NCBI RefSeq assembly: GCF_023856365.1
Contig: NC_064540.1
Coordinates: forward strand, 16,399,191-16,463,190
Source: Brienomyrus brachyistius
Taxonomy: Eukaryota; Chordata; Actinopteri; Osteoglossiformes; Mormyridae
DNA length: 64,000 nucleotides
Direction of reading: 5' to 3'
The number at the start of each line of letters is the position of its first letter. The first letter of the stretch is position 1. Both the position numbers and the translations under genes were made by a program. This document shows, piece after piece, positions 13,081 through 26,565 of this stretch. The notes beneath the pieces are model-generated. The model did no database searches. It was not told the DNA's origin and worked only from the letters and a program-made list of their open reading frames with translations.

Positions 13081-13420
13081 TATTGTTACTTCCTGCCCAT
13101 CATGTCCACCTGACTCTCCTGTCTCTGCCCTGATGTGTCCCTGATCCCCCCCCCCCCCCCCTCCCCGTTGATTGGTGCCCCTCGTTAGTCTTTACAGTAT
13201 ATTTAAGCACCTGTTTATCTCATCAGCCCCAGTCCGGTCATGGACGTCGCCTCCTGTCAGCCCGTATCCTCCGCTTGCATTCTTCTTCGTATTTTGACGC
13301 CTCACAGTCTCGTTTGTTTCCCTACTCTCCTTCAGTTAAATAAACCCCCTTTTTCCAAATGCTCTCCTTCGAAGTCCTTTGTCTCACAAACCGTGACAAT
13401 TAATAATTTACGTTCATTGT
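13081..13420 (+). other. Possible 3' end of a dispersed element
   Basis: A C-rich stretch (poly-C near 13147), then TATATTTAAGCACC and an AATAAA signal at about 13338 in a context like the 3' ends of fish retroelements. No open reading frame or terminal repeat was found, so the class is uncertain. Confidence 0.25.
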
Positions 13421-14103
13421 TTTTTAAATTCAGTACTGTATAATGGAGGGCTCTGTCCTGGTTGTGCAAATCGTCGTGTTCCGTAATGTATTCCGACTAG
13501 TTACACCAACTAATTGGTGCAGACTGATTTCGCAGTGATGTGTTCATGCTGACCTTATTGAGTCTTCCCCATTTCCTTTGTGGAGGACACGTGTAAAATA
13601 TCCGCTACTGAAAACGTTGGCTCTGGATGTGATCCGCAATCCTCCCGAGGGTTATAATTAAGTCACTAGAAACTTGGCATGAATCACACTGCTGACATTT
13701 AAAGAAGCGTAGTGCACAACACCCCAGCAGCTACGGGGGGAGGGGGGTCCATTACTGAGCTACCGAGTCAATCTGAACTTTAACTTTTAGCAGAAACTGT
13801 TCGATACCCTGCGAGGCAGATTTGGTCGATGTTTGCATGACTGCTGACTGACACAGACTAGAAGGTTGCTTACTCTAGGGTCAGGAGTAAGGGCTTGTTG
13901 GACATCGCTGCAGATAAAACTGCCATTCTTCGTATTCACACTCAGCTGGGGACCGCTCGTATATATACTTCATATTGCTTTGGGAAAGCAATAGCGAGCA
14001 GTAGATCAGCAGAGGGCCCTGTTTGCAATCCTCGGGGGAGGATTTGAATGTACAATAGTCTTTATGGCGACTAATGCTGTAACAAGCTTGCCAACTAGAA
14101 TTA

Positions 14104-14460
14104 TATTCAATTCAATTTCAGTTCAGCTTATTTTTATATAGCGCCTTTCATATTAGTCGCCCCAAAGTACTTTACATGGGTGTGTTGTGATACATTACAA
14201 CATCATTAAGACAGAATAATGCAAAGAAAAATGGCAAGACAGAGATAAGAAAGAACGAAAGAAAGGCACATGACAAAGGAGGAGAGCAACCAAAAGTCCC
14301 AAGTAGGGAGAAAAATAAACCTCTGTGGGTCCAAGGTCAATCCCCCCCACCCCTCCCCCAGGAATGCTAACATTATTGAAAAAGAAAGAAAGAGTGGGGT
14401 TGCTTGCTAAAAGCAAGATGTAAACTGTGATGAAGGTCAAAGTCCATCAATGAGTCGGTT
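14104..14460. repeat. Dispersed fish-type repeat with ATATAGCGCCTTTCA motif
   Basis: Contains TTTATATAGCGCCTTTCA followed by CCCCAAAGTACTTTACA, a phrase repeated widely in fish genomes. Further on are purine-rich AAGAAAGAACGAAAG and a GGAGAAAAATAAACC-like stretch. Its family (LINE tail or other) cannot be fixed from this copy. Confidence 0.5.
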
Positions 14461-15419
14461 CAGATAATAGACATTGTCCCTCAATTAATTACAAAGGTAA
14501 AATCAATTTAGGTTGAATCTAATCAACTGAAAACTATACTAGGACTGGTCAGTGAAGTTACTGGATAGGTGGCAGTCAATGCCCTTATTTATCTTGGTCA
14601 GAAAATAAATGGACAGACGGTTTGAAAGGGAATTGGTCAGGAAATTATAAAATGATTTTCAATATGTGATCAAATTTAATTTTATTTTCATGTTATTAAA
14701 ATGCACATTCATATGAATTTGATATTATGTATTTGCTGTGATTAAGGAAAGCTCACATTTTCTATGGCCTGAATAATATTTTTTTGTAAAAGGCTCTGTA
14801 ATGCCATGTAATTAAATGAGTCTTATGTGAATTAAGAAGTTTGTGCTATTGACTTGGAATAGAATTGTTCCAAACAGGCCAGGTGCATCAGCACTGATCT
14901 GTATTCAGCAGTAATCAGAAACAAAATGAAGAGGGAAGCACAGGGCTGGTGCCAGTTAGCACACTGTCTATCCCCCGGGTCTGATATTCCTGGGTGATGC
15001 TTTGACTAAGCCTGAGTGACTCTTCTAATTGAGACCTAAAAGATTGAGCTCCCAGGGGAAGTATGGAGGGTGTGGAACAGGCACCGAATCATTTTACTGT
15101 AAAATACTGGCAAGTGATTAACCAGCAGCAGAATTATCAGAAATTTGACACCACAGCCAAGAAAGTGGCCTTTCAGTGTGTGTCAGGGAAAAAACAAGCT
15201 AGCATATGGATTTGGCAGGTAGGAAATGGGATTATTTACAAAAGGTTCCCTTGCCAGGGGTACAGTAGATACAGAAGAGCCTGGGTCAGGGCCAATACTG
15301 AACACATATGAACGCGATATAATCTGTGTTTACAGAAGAAAATACATAAATTAAAAAATGTGAGTCAAAGGGGCAATTCATACAATCATGATTAGATGAA
15401 TGAATGATTCAATGAATGA
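14461..15419. other. No gene seen
   Basis: An 82-codon open frame at 15063-15311 has no recognised domain and no convincing splice or start signals. Confidence 0.5.
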
Positions 15420-15790
15420 ACTAATGCCTTTTTTGTCATTTAACCAAGTACAACATATCTGGGAGACTATTCTTGGTGCAAGAAAGAAAAAAGTCAGGAA
15501 GAATACAAATAAGAAATAAGATGAATAGAATATAAAATAAAGAAAGAATACATGAAAAACAATATAAAGAAGTAGATAGAATATAAAATAGAATATGTAA
15601 TTGAATATAAAAGGAGTGTAAAGAATAAAATGTAAACATTATAAAAAAAATAACAGTAGGCACTTAAATAAGTGTTACAGTATGTTATACATATTCTTCT
15701 CCTCGTGGTTCGGTTTCACTACAAATATGAAAATATTGCACATTTCATCAGTGTAATTAAGAAAATATTGCACATACTAATAGGTAAAAA
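15420..15790. repeat. Dispersed repeat-like A-rich region
   Basis: Starts with TTTTTTGTCATTTAACCAAGT, resembling dispersed repeats that carry TTATTGTCATT. It continues with degenerate GAATATAAAATA and AAGAAAGAA units, then twice has AATATTGCACAT. Confidence 0.4.
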
Positions 15791-16361
15791 TGGGCAAAAT
15801 AATGCTCACTATATTTTACTGGCTAATATATTTAGATATTTAGGGCTTCAGCATCTGAAGCATAGCAGAACAGGCGGGAGGAATCGATATGAATCTCTCA
15901 CTCTTATACAGATTTAAAATTAATAACATTTAGAAATCATATTCCTTAGCCTGGTGATGATTGTGTGGCATTGATGCTTCAGTGTAATATCCTCTCAAGG
16001 CAAAATATCATGTATTGTGATATTTGACCTTCAGAGCTATCGTTGGCTATTTCTGAGTTTGTAAGTTGTAATCGCGTCATTCTTGACCTTAAACGATGAA
16101 GCAAGCTTGGTACTTTAGCATGATATGACGCAAAAATACATCCCTTCTCCTGCGATGCATTGCCTGATTCTCATTTACGTTTAGCTATTGACAGAGCTTT
16201 GACATGATATGCAGAGTGAGAGATGTAGCTTGCAAAAGCATATTATTTTACCAGCAGAAGAACAGCAAGGCTCTTTGCGGAGCAGGTGGTGATCTCACTT
16301 GAATTGCTGTCATCAATTAATGACTCCCATTTGAAATTTAATCTCAGTACCATCTCTGGGC

Positions 16362-16363
<2 letters not shown>
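15791..16363. other. No gene seen
   Basis: Unique AT-rich sequence without recognised features. Confidence 0.55.

Positions 16364-16394
<31 letters not shown>
16364..16394. repeat. (GT)n microsatellite
   Basis: About 15 uninterrupted GT units. Confidence 0.95.
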
Positions 16395-16395
<1 letters not shown>

Positions 16396-16933
16396 TGTGC
16401 CATGCTGAAATGCAGTAAAAGTATGAGTGCAAGAATCCGATATGAGCAAACCGATCTCAGAGTCAGCTCCTATTTACGATAAGTAAATAAAACTTTTAAC
16501 TGCAAAATGCAAATTGATGGTGTCCCCTGTTTTACAGGAACCACACTCAATGACCATAAACAGATAGTTATCAAACAGGGAAATGATGTTGTTAGCCCTG
16601 GCCAGTACTCCTGAGAATGGCTGCCCTGTCAGTCTGATCGGTCACAGTTCATACCTCACCTTTTACAAAATTAGTCATTATGTGACCCACCTGAGATGAT
16701 GGACCTCTTTCCCTGTCTCTGAAATACCACTGCTGTCTCTAACATTACTCAAGTGAATGACAGTTTAATTCCCCACTGTGATTTCCTACACTAAGCTGAT
16801 GTTATATAGTGTGATAACACCCTTATGGTGTCAGAACCATAGTCTTCCTTCTTCACATTGGAAGATTTATGATTTCATTATCAAAAAAGTGCATGTTCAT
16901 CTAGTGTATACACAAATACTGTGCGCAGGTTTA

Positions 16934-17165
16934 AGGATGGTGTGGACCAGCAGACTAGGTCACTAGGTTTGTAATCAGAAGGTTGCTGGTTTGAATCCCA
17001 GGACTGGCAGATTGATGTTACTGTTGGGTCTTAGAGCAAGGTCAATGGTGGACCCTGGGCTTGGAAGCCAAACTTTGGTCTCACTTGCATGTGTCTCCAT
17101 AAGCAGAACAAGATGGGACATGTGAAAAAAAGCATTCAGATGTGTGTGCAAATAAAGCCCCTTTG
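16934..17165 (+). mobile_element. tRNA-derived SINE, second family
   Basis: Begins GGATGGTGTGGACCAGCAG, then ATCAGAAGGTTGCTGGTTTG, which contains a B-box-like GGTTTGAATCCC. It ends with TGTGTGCAAATAAAGCCC. Related copies lie at 21232-21465 (+) and 47240-47430 (-). It is distinct from the GGCGGCATGG family. Confidence 0.65.
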
Positions 17166-20100
17166 CTATTGCTTTCCCAGAGCTAACAAAATATAAAGAG
17201 AACGTCGGTTTTGTATGTTTTCTATGCCCACAGATGCAAAGAGGACTTGCCTATCCTTTGGGATCTAGTGGAGCAGAGTAATAAAACTGTCAGCTTTCGA
17301 AACCCATGGTCTTTTAAACAGGTAGTATGAAACACAAGCATTATAAAGGAAGATTATTGTAATGCAATAAAGAGTTTATATTAAGAATTTGATGTTATAA
17401 TCAGTATGTAGGTTTAAAAAATTTTGGGGACTTTTATGGTAACAGACACTCGTTCTGGAATATAAAGTGCAATTCCTGTTCAGTATTTTACCTTGTAAGA
17501 AACGAGAATTCTATTTTTAACTGGGAGAAATATGATTTGGCCTTTTATGCTCAAAATGATTTATCAACTTATACTCAACTTTGAATACCAACGAAATATA
17601 AACCTCACTTTCAGATTGGATTGATTCCTAATGGTCATGTAAAAGGCTTTTCTTCTCCTATTGAAAGTCTAAGATCTGCTAAATAAGCTTGTTCTTGGGA
17701 TGGAGAAGAAACTTGTTTTTTACAGTAATGGGGCCCCAGGTCAGGTTTAATGGGTATTCAGCCTTGAGACCACATTAGACTGTCAGTTATCTCTAGTACA
17801 GCTCACACTTTCTGCCTGCTGCAGTCTGTAGTCATTATCCTGCCTGCTATCCTCCACTGAACCAATCGAATGTGGCTGAGATCATGAGTCAGCCATTAGT
17901 CTGTCACTGCTAAATTATTAATTATCTTTAATTTCATCATTATTCAAGGTACGTGGGGCGAAAACACAACTTTATGTTCCTGAGAAAGTGGAGATTCAGA
18001 AAACCTAAGTGTCACAATAGAATTATATAATGATTCTAGGCTAATTTATTCATTTGTATAATCTTATTAACATTTTATTTTTATTAGCGTTTTACTATTT
18101 TTAGTATGAAATACAGCACGGATTTTCGTGCAGAGAGAAGATATACATGAGCAAACTGGTGAATAAATACATAAATAAATGTCTTTAGAAGCAGAATATG
18201 ATTCCCTCTGTTAATTCTGCATGAAAAACAGATTTTAAAGAGAATGCGAGAGTGTCATAAGGGAAGGCTTGTGACAGGCATGTTGACTCTCTGCTCCTGA
18301 GATTTCTGCTGTGACTTTAGCTCCCCGCATGCACCGTAAGTGATGAAATTCCCATATTCTTTGTGATATTACATTGAAGAACATTTACATTGAAGCACTT
18401 TTTGCCCTGCAGTCTTTCAGAGAGTGGTGAACCTCTCTTGTCTTCACTGCACAGAGACTTTCTGGAAGGCTCTTTTCATACCTTTTACTGACCTGTTAAT
18501 TAACCAAACTAGCTGCAAGATATTGAACCAGGTGTTTTGTTTTACACAACTTTTCCAGACTTTTGTTGCCCTTGTCCCATTTTTTTTAACATGTTACTGG
18601 CATCAAGTTGAAATTGAGCGTATATTTGCAGTAAAACTAAATTTCTCAATTTCAACATTTGATATGTCTTTGTTCGATTTTCAGTTAAATATTGGTTTAT
18701 ATGATTTGTAAATCACTGCATTCTGTTTTTTTATGTACATTTTACACAGTGTCCCAACTGTTCTTGAATATTATATGTGATATGTCTGCACATATTTATT
18801 TATATGTTTTTTTTTTTTAATCCTCCTTTTACTTCCTGGTTCAAAGGTCATTGCTTACCTTACTTGCCATAATAATGTAGTATTATCCTGTCTCATAACA
18901 AGCCATCCCTGTGACTTGGATCAGGAGGAAAAGACAAGGGATATTCCTGGTTTGGGAACTGAAGTGGTGTTCATCTAGCCCTCTAACAAGACATCAGTAA
19001 CTTGAGGAACAGAGGGAATTTCTGTTAGCATTTTAGTGATTGCTTTTAGCTTGAATTTGATCCAATGTTAAATTGTGTTTTTTTTTTTTTTTTTTTTGCT
19101 CTGAACATCTATACACCTACTACCCAGATAAACAGCTTTAAACATTTCCCTTCCCTGTCTGAGACTTATGCACAGTACTGTATATAGATCACATTCAGTG
19201 CTCTAACAGGTCCCTGTGTGATTAGTCACATTCACACAAGCGAGTACAGACACAGCTAATGTGGAACAGTCCCCGACAAGCCTCCCCAATGGACGTGAAA
19301 GAACACCACTGCAGATCTTGGCATGTCTTGACTTTAACTGCACAAAGACAAAATAGCACTAAAAATGCAATAATTAGCAGAATGCTAGCATATGTTCATA
19401 ACAGAGGGGACAAGAGAGATATTTATAAAATACACCATTGTTAACCTGCCACAAGAAACTGCCAGTGGCTGCCAGCAGTAGCATTTTTACTGTGCGATCA
19501 TGAAAACAAAAAATAGATAAGACCTCAAACAAATAGTATCCATCTGTCCGTCCCTCCATCCATCCATCCATCCATCCTCTTTAACAACTCCAGTACTGGG
19601 TCATAATAAGCGCAGAGTTTTCCCTGCTTTGCCTGCTGATGTATCTTTCTTATGCTTATTGCTATTTCTGATAACATCTGCCAACTCAGATCTGCTATCA
19701 TTTACACGCCAATTAGTCATTTCACACTATGTTCCTTTCTCTAAGCCAGGTTACTATGCACTGTATGCATATTTCTCCTTTCAAGTAAGCAAAATGCACA
19801 TTTTTCAGTCTTTAAATTGATATCCACAATGAATATTAGGATGTCAAACCGCAAAGGCCAACAGCTATTATTACCCAGAGGGTCCTCAAACTCTTATTTG
19901 AATGCATAGCCATGCCAATTAGTCTTTCAGCTAGTAGTATGGTCTTTTGTTTGCAGTTTTCACTGTGTGTTACCATACGTGTATCACCTTGAGTGACAAT
20001 AGCTGTATCTTTGAAACAGCTGCAAAGTCACTACCATGGTCCCTAACACACATTTACAACTACAAAAAACATCTTTCCTTTTATTCTTTTGGCTGACATA

Positions 20101-20625
20101 GGAAAGCCATAATTGAGTTCATGAACTGAGTGAGTCATTAGTCTGCAAACAAACAGAATGTCAGTGTTAATAACCACAATCTGTTTCATCTGCCTGAACA
20201 CTGGAAGCCCTTGGTATGAGCCCATAGAATCAGTATATCAGCAGCATTCAGAATGCTAACATCCACAGCAAAATGACGCTCTTCTTGCTGGTCTTTAATA
20301 GACCTCTGTAAGCTGAACTGTCGCACTGTGGAAAATATGCAGCTGTTCACTTTGCTTGCTTGCAGAGTTTGGCGTTAAAAGTAAATCAGGATCCAAGCCA
20401 CATGCTGCTGTACTCTGAGTTGTTGCTAGGAGATCAGATGGGCAATCCTGAGACTGTGAGTTTTGTGGATATTAATTAGTGATCTCCTTCAGATCTCATT
20501 GGCCAAGCTTTTGCAGCTGGGCACTGCAGTCTGTGAGGTGACACTGTGGGCAAAGTCTGCAGTTAGGAAAGGAGTTTCTACTTTCCAGGTAGCAAATAAA
20601 CAGCAACACCATGTCATCATTCTCA
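17166..20625. other. No gene seen; poly-T and CATC runs
   Basis: Includes a poly-T run at about 19078-19097 and a (CATC)n run near 19556-19576. The 95-codon frame at 18424-18711 has no recognised domain. Confidence 0.5.
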
Positions 20626-20806
20626 TGGTCATAATAAGAGGTGGGTAATTCAGGTCTAGACTATAAAAGTCCAAACAAACATTTTGTTTCAACGAACCAG
20701 TTGCGCATAAATACTCACAGTCACACATCTGGTTGGTTGAAACAAAATCTTGGGCTGGACTTTTACTCTCTGTACCAGAGCAACCCTCCTCTGGTCATAA
20801 TGACCT
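20626..20806. mobile_element. Foldback / miniature inverted-repeat element
   Basis: The left arm (about 20626-20702: GGTCATAATAAGAGG, AAAAGTCC, ATTTTGTTTCAACGAACCAG) is the imperfect reverse complement of the right arm (20730-20806: TGGTTGGTTGAAACAAAAT, GGACTTTTACTCT, CCTCTGGTCATAATGACC). About 27 bp separate the arms. The layout is that of a non-autonomous DNA transposon able to form a long hairpin. Confidence 0.75.
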
Positions 20807-21231
20807 ATTCAGAAACTAATCGTATCTACCGAAGGTTTTTGTGACCATTCCTTTAAATCCTTGCTGGAAAATGTCTTTAAATTTACCCAATGCTTGTGCC
20901 CTCTCCTAATCATCACAGTAAAGTCAGGAGAAGACCCACTGACCACGTGGAAAATCTCACTGGAGACACTGCTAGCTGCTTTTCACAGCGTATCCCTTTG
21001 CTAAATTGTATCTGGCCAGAAACAGTGACATCAGCCCAAAATAAAGTAAAATGCAAAAGCATAGTTGGTCACCTGTGCTCCATCAGGAGAGAACGGGCTG
21101 AAGAGGCAGAAACTGACCAGCCTTTTGAACCTGCTTGTCATAATCCTCTTAGCTTCTCCTCAGCTCACCAATTTTACTTGCTTATATTTGTTATAATATT
21201 TGCTACTACCTGTCAAATAGGTATACTTGGG
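20807..21231. other. No gene seen
   Basis: A 147-codon open frame spans 20890-21333, but it runs straight into the SINE downstream and shows no domain. Confidence 0.5.
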
Positions 21232-21465
21232 TGGGGTGGCTCAGCAAGTCAGGCCTCTGTGTCTGTGATCAGAAGGTTACTAGTTCAAAACCCATCATCT
21301 GTTCGGCCCACAGAAATGCTCTTGGGTTGCTAAATGAATGGCTGACCCCATGCTCAGATCCAAGATTTACTCTCCCCCGTATGTACAAGAGACAGATGAC
21401 ATACAGTATGTGAAAAGAAGCATTTCAGTATATCTCTTCCTGTGTGAGGCACAAATAAAGCATAA
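21232..21465 (+). mobile_element. tRNA-derived SINE, second family
   Basis: Head GGGGTGGCTCAGCAAGTCAG (A-box-like TGGCTCAGCAAG), then GATCAGAAGGTTACTAGTTC (B-box-like GTTCAAAACC), ending in a TGTGAGGCACAAATAAAGC-type tail. It matches the copy at 16934 in layout. Confidence 0.65.
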
Positions 21466-22950
21466 CATTATACTATATACTCAATTTTCCCTAAAGTGCT
21501 GGATAAGCCAATCAAGGACTGTAAAATACTTTGCATTCATCTTACATAAGAGGGATAGTTACATTTCATGAAGCTACAAGTGGTGCATAGGTGACAGATA
21601 AGCCGGAAAAGGGTAATTGTCTTTAAAAATCACTATCCATATAGCTGAAGTACCTGCCTCTCTGAGTTTTTTTATTGTATTTTATTTTTTAAGAACCTTG
21701 GGCATAATGTTATCTTCACTTACTAAAGTCAGGAGAATTTTCAGAATATCTGGTTCCAACAATCAAATTTCTCTTTTTCAATATGAGAAAAGTTGATGTG
21801 GAACCCCATGTTGATGAGCGTTTCAAAATATTACCGTAAGACACAACCAGATGTCAGCTACAGGGTGACACTGTCACAGTATGCTGCTGGTTTCTGGGGG
21901 GAAAAAATCTGTGGCATCTCACAACGCATTCAGTTACATTAAGTGTGGTTTGCATATTAAAATGAAGGCCAGCTGACTGTGCTGGAGAAAAAGTTCCAGT
22001 CCTTCAGAGTTTCAGTCAGCTGGGTCATTTAAACAGATGTGCGGTTAAATATGGACATTCGCAGAAGTTCATGTGCCGCGTCGTAGTCTGGACTTTAAGA
22101 AACACACTGACAACACAGAGCTGCGAACCATAAACCTCCTCCTGACAAGATCTATACGTGAAACTCTACAGGACTCAGGTCATACACAGAAATCACTTAA
22201 GTCAACTCATGACGATATGGTTGTATGTGTAGACAGAGCTTTATGAATTCATAAGAGTGTGGGGCACAGATAGTCCACCAGTGAGATCTGTGAAATACGG
22301 GACAAATATGGTCATTCATTCTGAGGCAAAAGCTTTTGGCTATCTAGTCGAATCATATCACGCGTAATAGTTTTGTGTTTAACCAGAAAATGTGCTCATG
22401 AAGGATTTTGCTTTAGTCTGTAGCAGCCAATTGACCAGCCACTGCCCTTACACCCTTGGCCTGACAAGTGGATGGACAGCATTTTATGAGTTACGCTAGA
22501 TGGCTAGTTTGCGAACAAATAGTTGTTTTGCGAGTGCTAAGTGAAGATACCCGCATGCTAAACATTTTGTGAACTGTAACAATTCTCATCTGCCATTTTA
22601 AATATATACTTAAGGAAATAATTGATTGCAATATTGCCTGCAACAATTCAATGCCAGCAACCTTGTGCCTTTATTGCATATCTTAGATAAGCTTTGATAT
22701 GTCAGACCTTATGTAAGACTGCTTAGATAAGCTGCCTGAGTCGTCCAATAGAATTAGAACATGCATGCATACAGGTGAGATTTAAATTTACGGATAAACT
22801 AAAATGACACTGATACATCTGAAGTACATAATCCAGATATGAAACCCTTTCTTTTAAACTGGCATGCTTTTACATACAGTACGTGCAGTGTGGACCGCAG
22901 CCTTGTACAGTAAGCAGTGTTTTCTGACCCGATCCTCAGGTCTCTACAGC
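21466..22950. other. No gene seen
   Basis: No coding, RNA or repeat feature was recognised. Confidence 0.55.
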
Positions 22951-23308
22951 CAGTCCATGTTTTTGCTCCCTCCCAGACAGTCCATGTTTTTGCTCCCTCC
23001 CAGACAATCCATGTTTTTGCTCCCTCCCAGACAGTCCATGTTTTTGCTCCCTCCCAGACAGTCCATGTTTTTGCTCCATCCCAGACAGTCCATGTTTTTG
23101 CTCCATCCAAGACAGTCCATGTTTTTGCTCCATCCCAGACAGTCCATGTTTTTGCTCCCTCCCAGACAGTCCATGTTTTTGCTCCATCCAAGACAGTCCA
23201 TGTTTTTGCTCCCTCCCAGACAGTCCATGTTTTTGCTCCCTCCCAGACAGTCCATGTTTTTGCTCCCTCCCAGACAGTTCATGTTTTTTCTCCCACCCAG
23301 ACAGTCCA
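22951..23308. repeat. 27-bp minisatellite, about 13 copies
   Basis: The unit is CAGTCCATGTTTTTGCTCCC plus TCCCAGA. Variation is mainly CCCTCCC/CCATCCC/CCATCCA in the second half. The unit length is a multiple of three, giving spurious nine-residue repeat frames on both strands. Confidence 0.95.
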
Positions 23309-26300
23309 CAAAACAAAACGTAACCAGTCTGTAGGTCCCCGAGGAGCAGATTGGGAAACACTGTTGTAAAGGGTAAGCAGTAATGGAAGATGAAGGGAAA
23401 AATGGAAACATTAAATGAGCTTCTTATGATCGTTCTCACTGTGTACTTAGCCATGTTGGTCTTCAGCGAACCAGAGGCACTCGCAGACAGATAACTCCTT
23501 CTTCTCCTAAGTCCCAGTTATCTACTGATATGTTGCATCCTGCGCTGTGTTATATACCATTAAATACTGCACTATGCGTGTCCCTATACTTCACCACGTT
23601 GTACTCTAAGTGCCGTATTGCATCGTCCTTTTGGTTAAATGTAGCACCGTGGCCCCATGTAAAAAGCCTTTTGTTTTATGAGGCGTTTGTGAAACAGCAA
23701 TAAAACTGAATTGGAAGAATAGAATTCAAACTACCAAGACCGAGATACTAAAGGTCTGACCTTAGATAGGCAGCCATTTGTTTTTTATAACATGAAAGTA
23801 CGTCATTGCTCTGTAGTTTTGCAGGCCACTTAGATACCGAGATATAAAAGAAGATGCAATTACTTCATATGAGTTAGATCACTGATATTAATTCCTGCAC
23901 TGGTTCACTATACCAATTACTCGGTGACTAATGAAATGAAACAGGGATCTTTTTTTCACTCCTGGCACTTGTCTCAATTTGGTTCCACTCTCTGATCATA
24001 ATCATTTATAGGGATTAAAGTCAGTCTCATTTCAATTGATTTGTATACCTGCATTGTCAATATCTCTTCATCACTTAATCTTTTTTTCATCAGCATATCT
24101 GTGGCAAACCAGAAAACAGCGTGTTATCTAACCCTGGGAATTATTGGGCATTAGCACTGATGGATGGCTTCCTTGCAGGCATCATTAGTTTGGATTCATC
24201 CCACTTGGTATTTTCAGCACCTGCGACCACTGTCTGCTAGGCACAAGAATTATTACCATTGTATCTTCTCTGGTGTATAAATTAATCATGGATATCATGA
24301 GCAACTAATTATAATTTCTGGACTATGACCAAGAAACACAATTCCCAGAGGAACATATAAGACGTATACATCAATAAAAGGGGGTTGTGAGACCTGAAGA
24401 AAACAATACTCCCTGCCTCCGGCACACAGGTTGTCCGCGTGTGTTTGAAATGCAAAGACGGAGCTGCGTCACTTGCAAGATTGGCTTTCTGCTTACCAAG
24501 GGTCACACCGGTGTCACTATTCCTGTGAGTAGGAGGATCTCAAACATAACAGCAGCCCAGAGTGCATATCAATGAGCAGTGACCATTTTTCTGAGCTGAA
24601 GCGTTAATGACTCACAGGTCTGGGGCTTGTTAGAGAACTTCCAAAGATTCGCATCACATCTGATCCCCCGATTATCTATTAAAGACATTCAGACTTTCTT
24701 TTTAGCCTTGCAAGCTGGTGCATCAACAAGGTCATCTTTATATATACGATAAATATGTATACATAATTAGTATCCAAAGGGAACAGCTAGTCAAGATTGA
24801 AATATGGTTATACTAAAAGTCTGAAATGCATTCAAGCATAAAATGGCCTGGAAAACTGACAGAACTTGTACTTGTTAATTTGTCTGGACAAGTTTACAGC
24901 AACATTGTAATTTTCCTCTAAAAGTCTTTTCCATTTGCTTTTCCCATCAGTTTCAGTGTGACTTTATGAATCTCTATATAGTTAAATAAAAGCACCTAAG
25001 TTACCTCATGTAAATAAATAGCTCAACGACTGCGTGCCGTGCCTCATGTAAAGGACAGACTTGGGGATTCAGTTTCGTAGAACTTCAATTATTTTTAATG
25101 TAATTCCTGACCAAGTTCAGAGCATCAATATGAACTACAGATGCTGGGCTTCAACTTAAATCAATGAAAAAAGTCGGTGATTCAACTGTGTTGATGCTCA
25201 AGGCCGTGTCTCCAGGAATTTCAATGCCTCTTTTCACAGCAGGGAAAAAACGGTTCCCTTATCTGAAGTGTACCATTTGTGTCACTGTTGTGATATAATC
25301 TTAGCTCAATAATATTATGTCATTTTATGAAATAAGTATTTCCCACTTTCTCTGAATGTGTCTGTGGACGGGGAAGCAGTGACCGGGCACAGTCCATACA
25401 GGAGGGTAGGTCAGCCCTGTTCTGGGTGGCTATTTATATGAAGATATCTTTTCCCCAGAAATAATTCTGAAATAAAACTGTTTAACATCACAAAAAACAG
25501 TGCATTTCTTCTGTATGCTTTGTTAACTTTCCAGTGTGCCTAGTACTCCATCTCTCGGTCCCTTGTTCACTTCACAAAAGCAGTTACATCAATAAGAAAG
25601 CTCAGGTCCTTCTTATCTCCTACCTGGGTCGTGTGGTTTTCATCCCACGCCAACTGGCTTCACACACTCTGCTGTTTCAAGTAGCTTTGCATTGCGTCAC
25701 ATAGCCAGCGGACTGTTGCATTGCTGTTGCAACTACATAATGACTTCACACCAATAAAACTTACAAAGATTCCTAATCAGTCAAACTTCACTCTCCCTTT
25801 GCTGGAGCAGAGCAGTGAATCTGTGCCACTGAAATGATTGAGATTAAAATGATTAAGATTATTGGTAACACTTCCTATGAATGCCATATCTACAAGAATC
25901 AATGAACACATTCATAACGCATTATAATGCATTCATAAAGCATTATTAAGATGCTGTAATGTTTTATTAATTCTAGATTATTATAATAATATGTTATAGA
26001 TGGTTTTAAGTGTTACATAATTATTCAGTGTTCATTTGTTTTGAAAAGTATTAATTGTATGAGTTTTTTTTTGTCTGAAAACAACAGTTTTACTGATTTG
26101 TTGCCTTAAGAACACGGCTGTAGTACAACAGAAAGGGTCCCTGCTATTGACTTGCTCTGTTACACTTGATTGTGAATTATAGCAATGTTATGCCTGGAGT
26201 GACAGACAAAGGCAGCAGGTCAAAAAATGGAAATGAAATCAATAGGGGCGCCTGGGGAACAGAGCCTGGGAAGGTCAGCGTCCTCAGGTCTTCCTGGAAT

Positions 26301-26551
26301 TAATAATTGAGCATCATGATCAGAATCATTCTCACATGACATCTTTCCATCCTGAGCATGATCTGCTTGTATTTGTCTTTGGGTCAGTGGTTTTTACTTA
26401 CATAACTTTCATTACGATTGGCCTTTTGAGGAAACTTCAACTGATGTTAAAGCAGAATTTTTGTATGGGCTGCCCAAAGGTCTATATGTTCATAGTTAAA
26501 ATTGCATTGTTGGTCAGTATTATTTTATCTTATAATTTTATCACACAGACA
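23309..26551. other. No gene seen
   Basis: Unique AT-rich DNA. No open frame shows a domain. Confidence 0.55.
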
Positions 26552-26565
26552 ACCCCCCCCCCCCC

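Noticed and set aside
13144..13162. Telomere-like or G-quadruplex array from poly-C
   Set aside because: A plain homopolymer run, not a TTAGGG-type repeat; similar runs are scattered.
22951..23308. CRISPR-like array
   Set aside because: The 27-bp repeats are directly adjacent with no unique spacers, no cas genes are present, and the window is eukaryotic.
22864..23454. Repeat-protein-like frames on both strands
   Set aside because: Five overlapping frames are caused by the 27-bp unit; no independent coding evidence.
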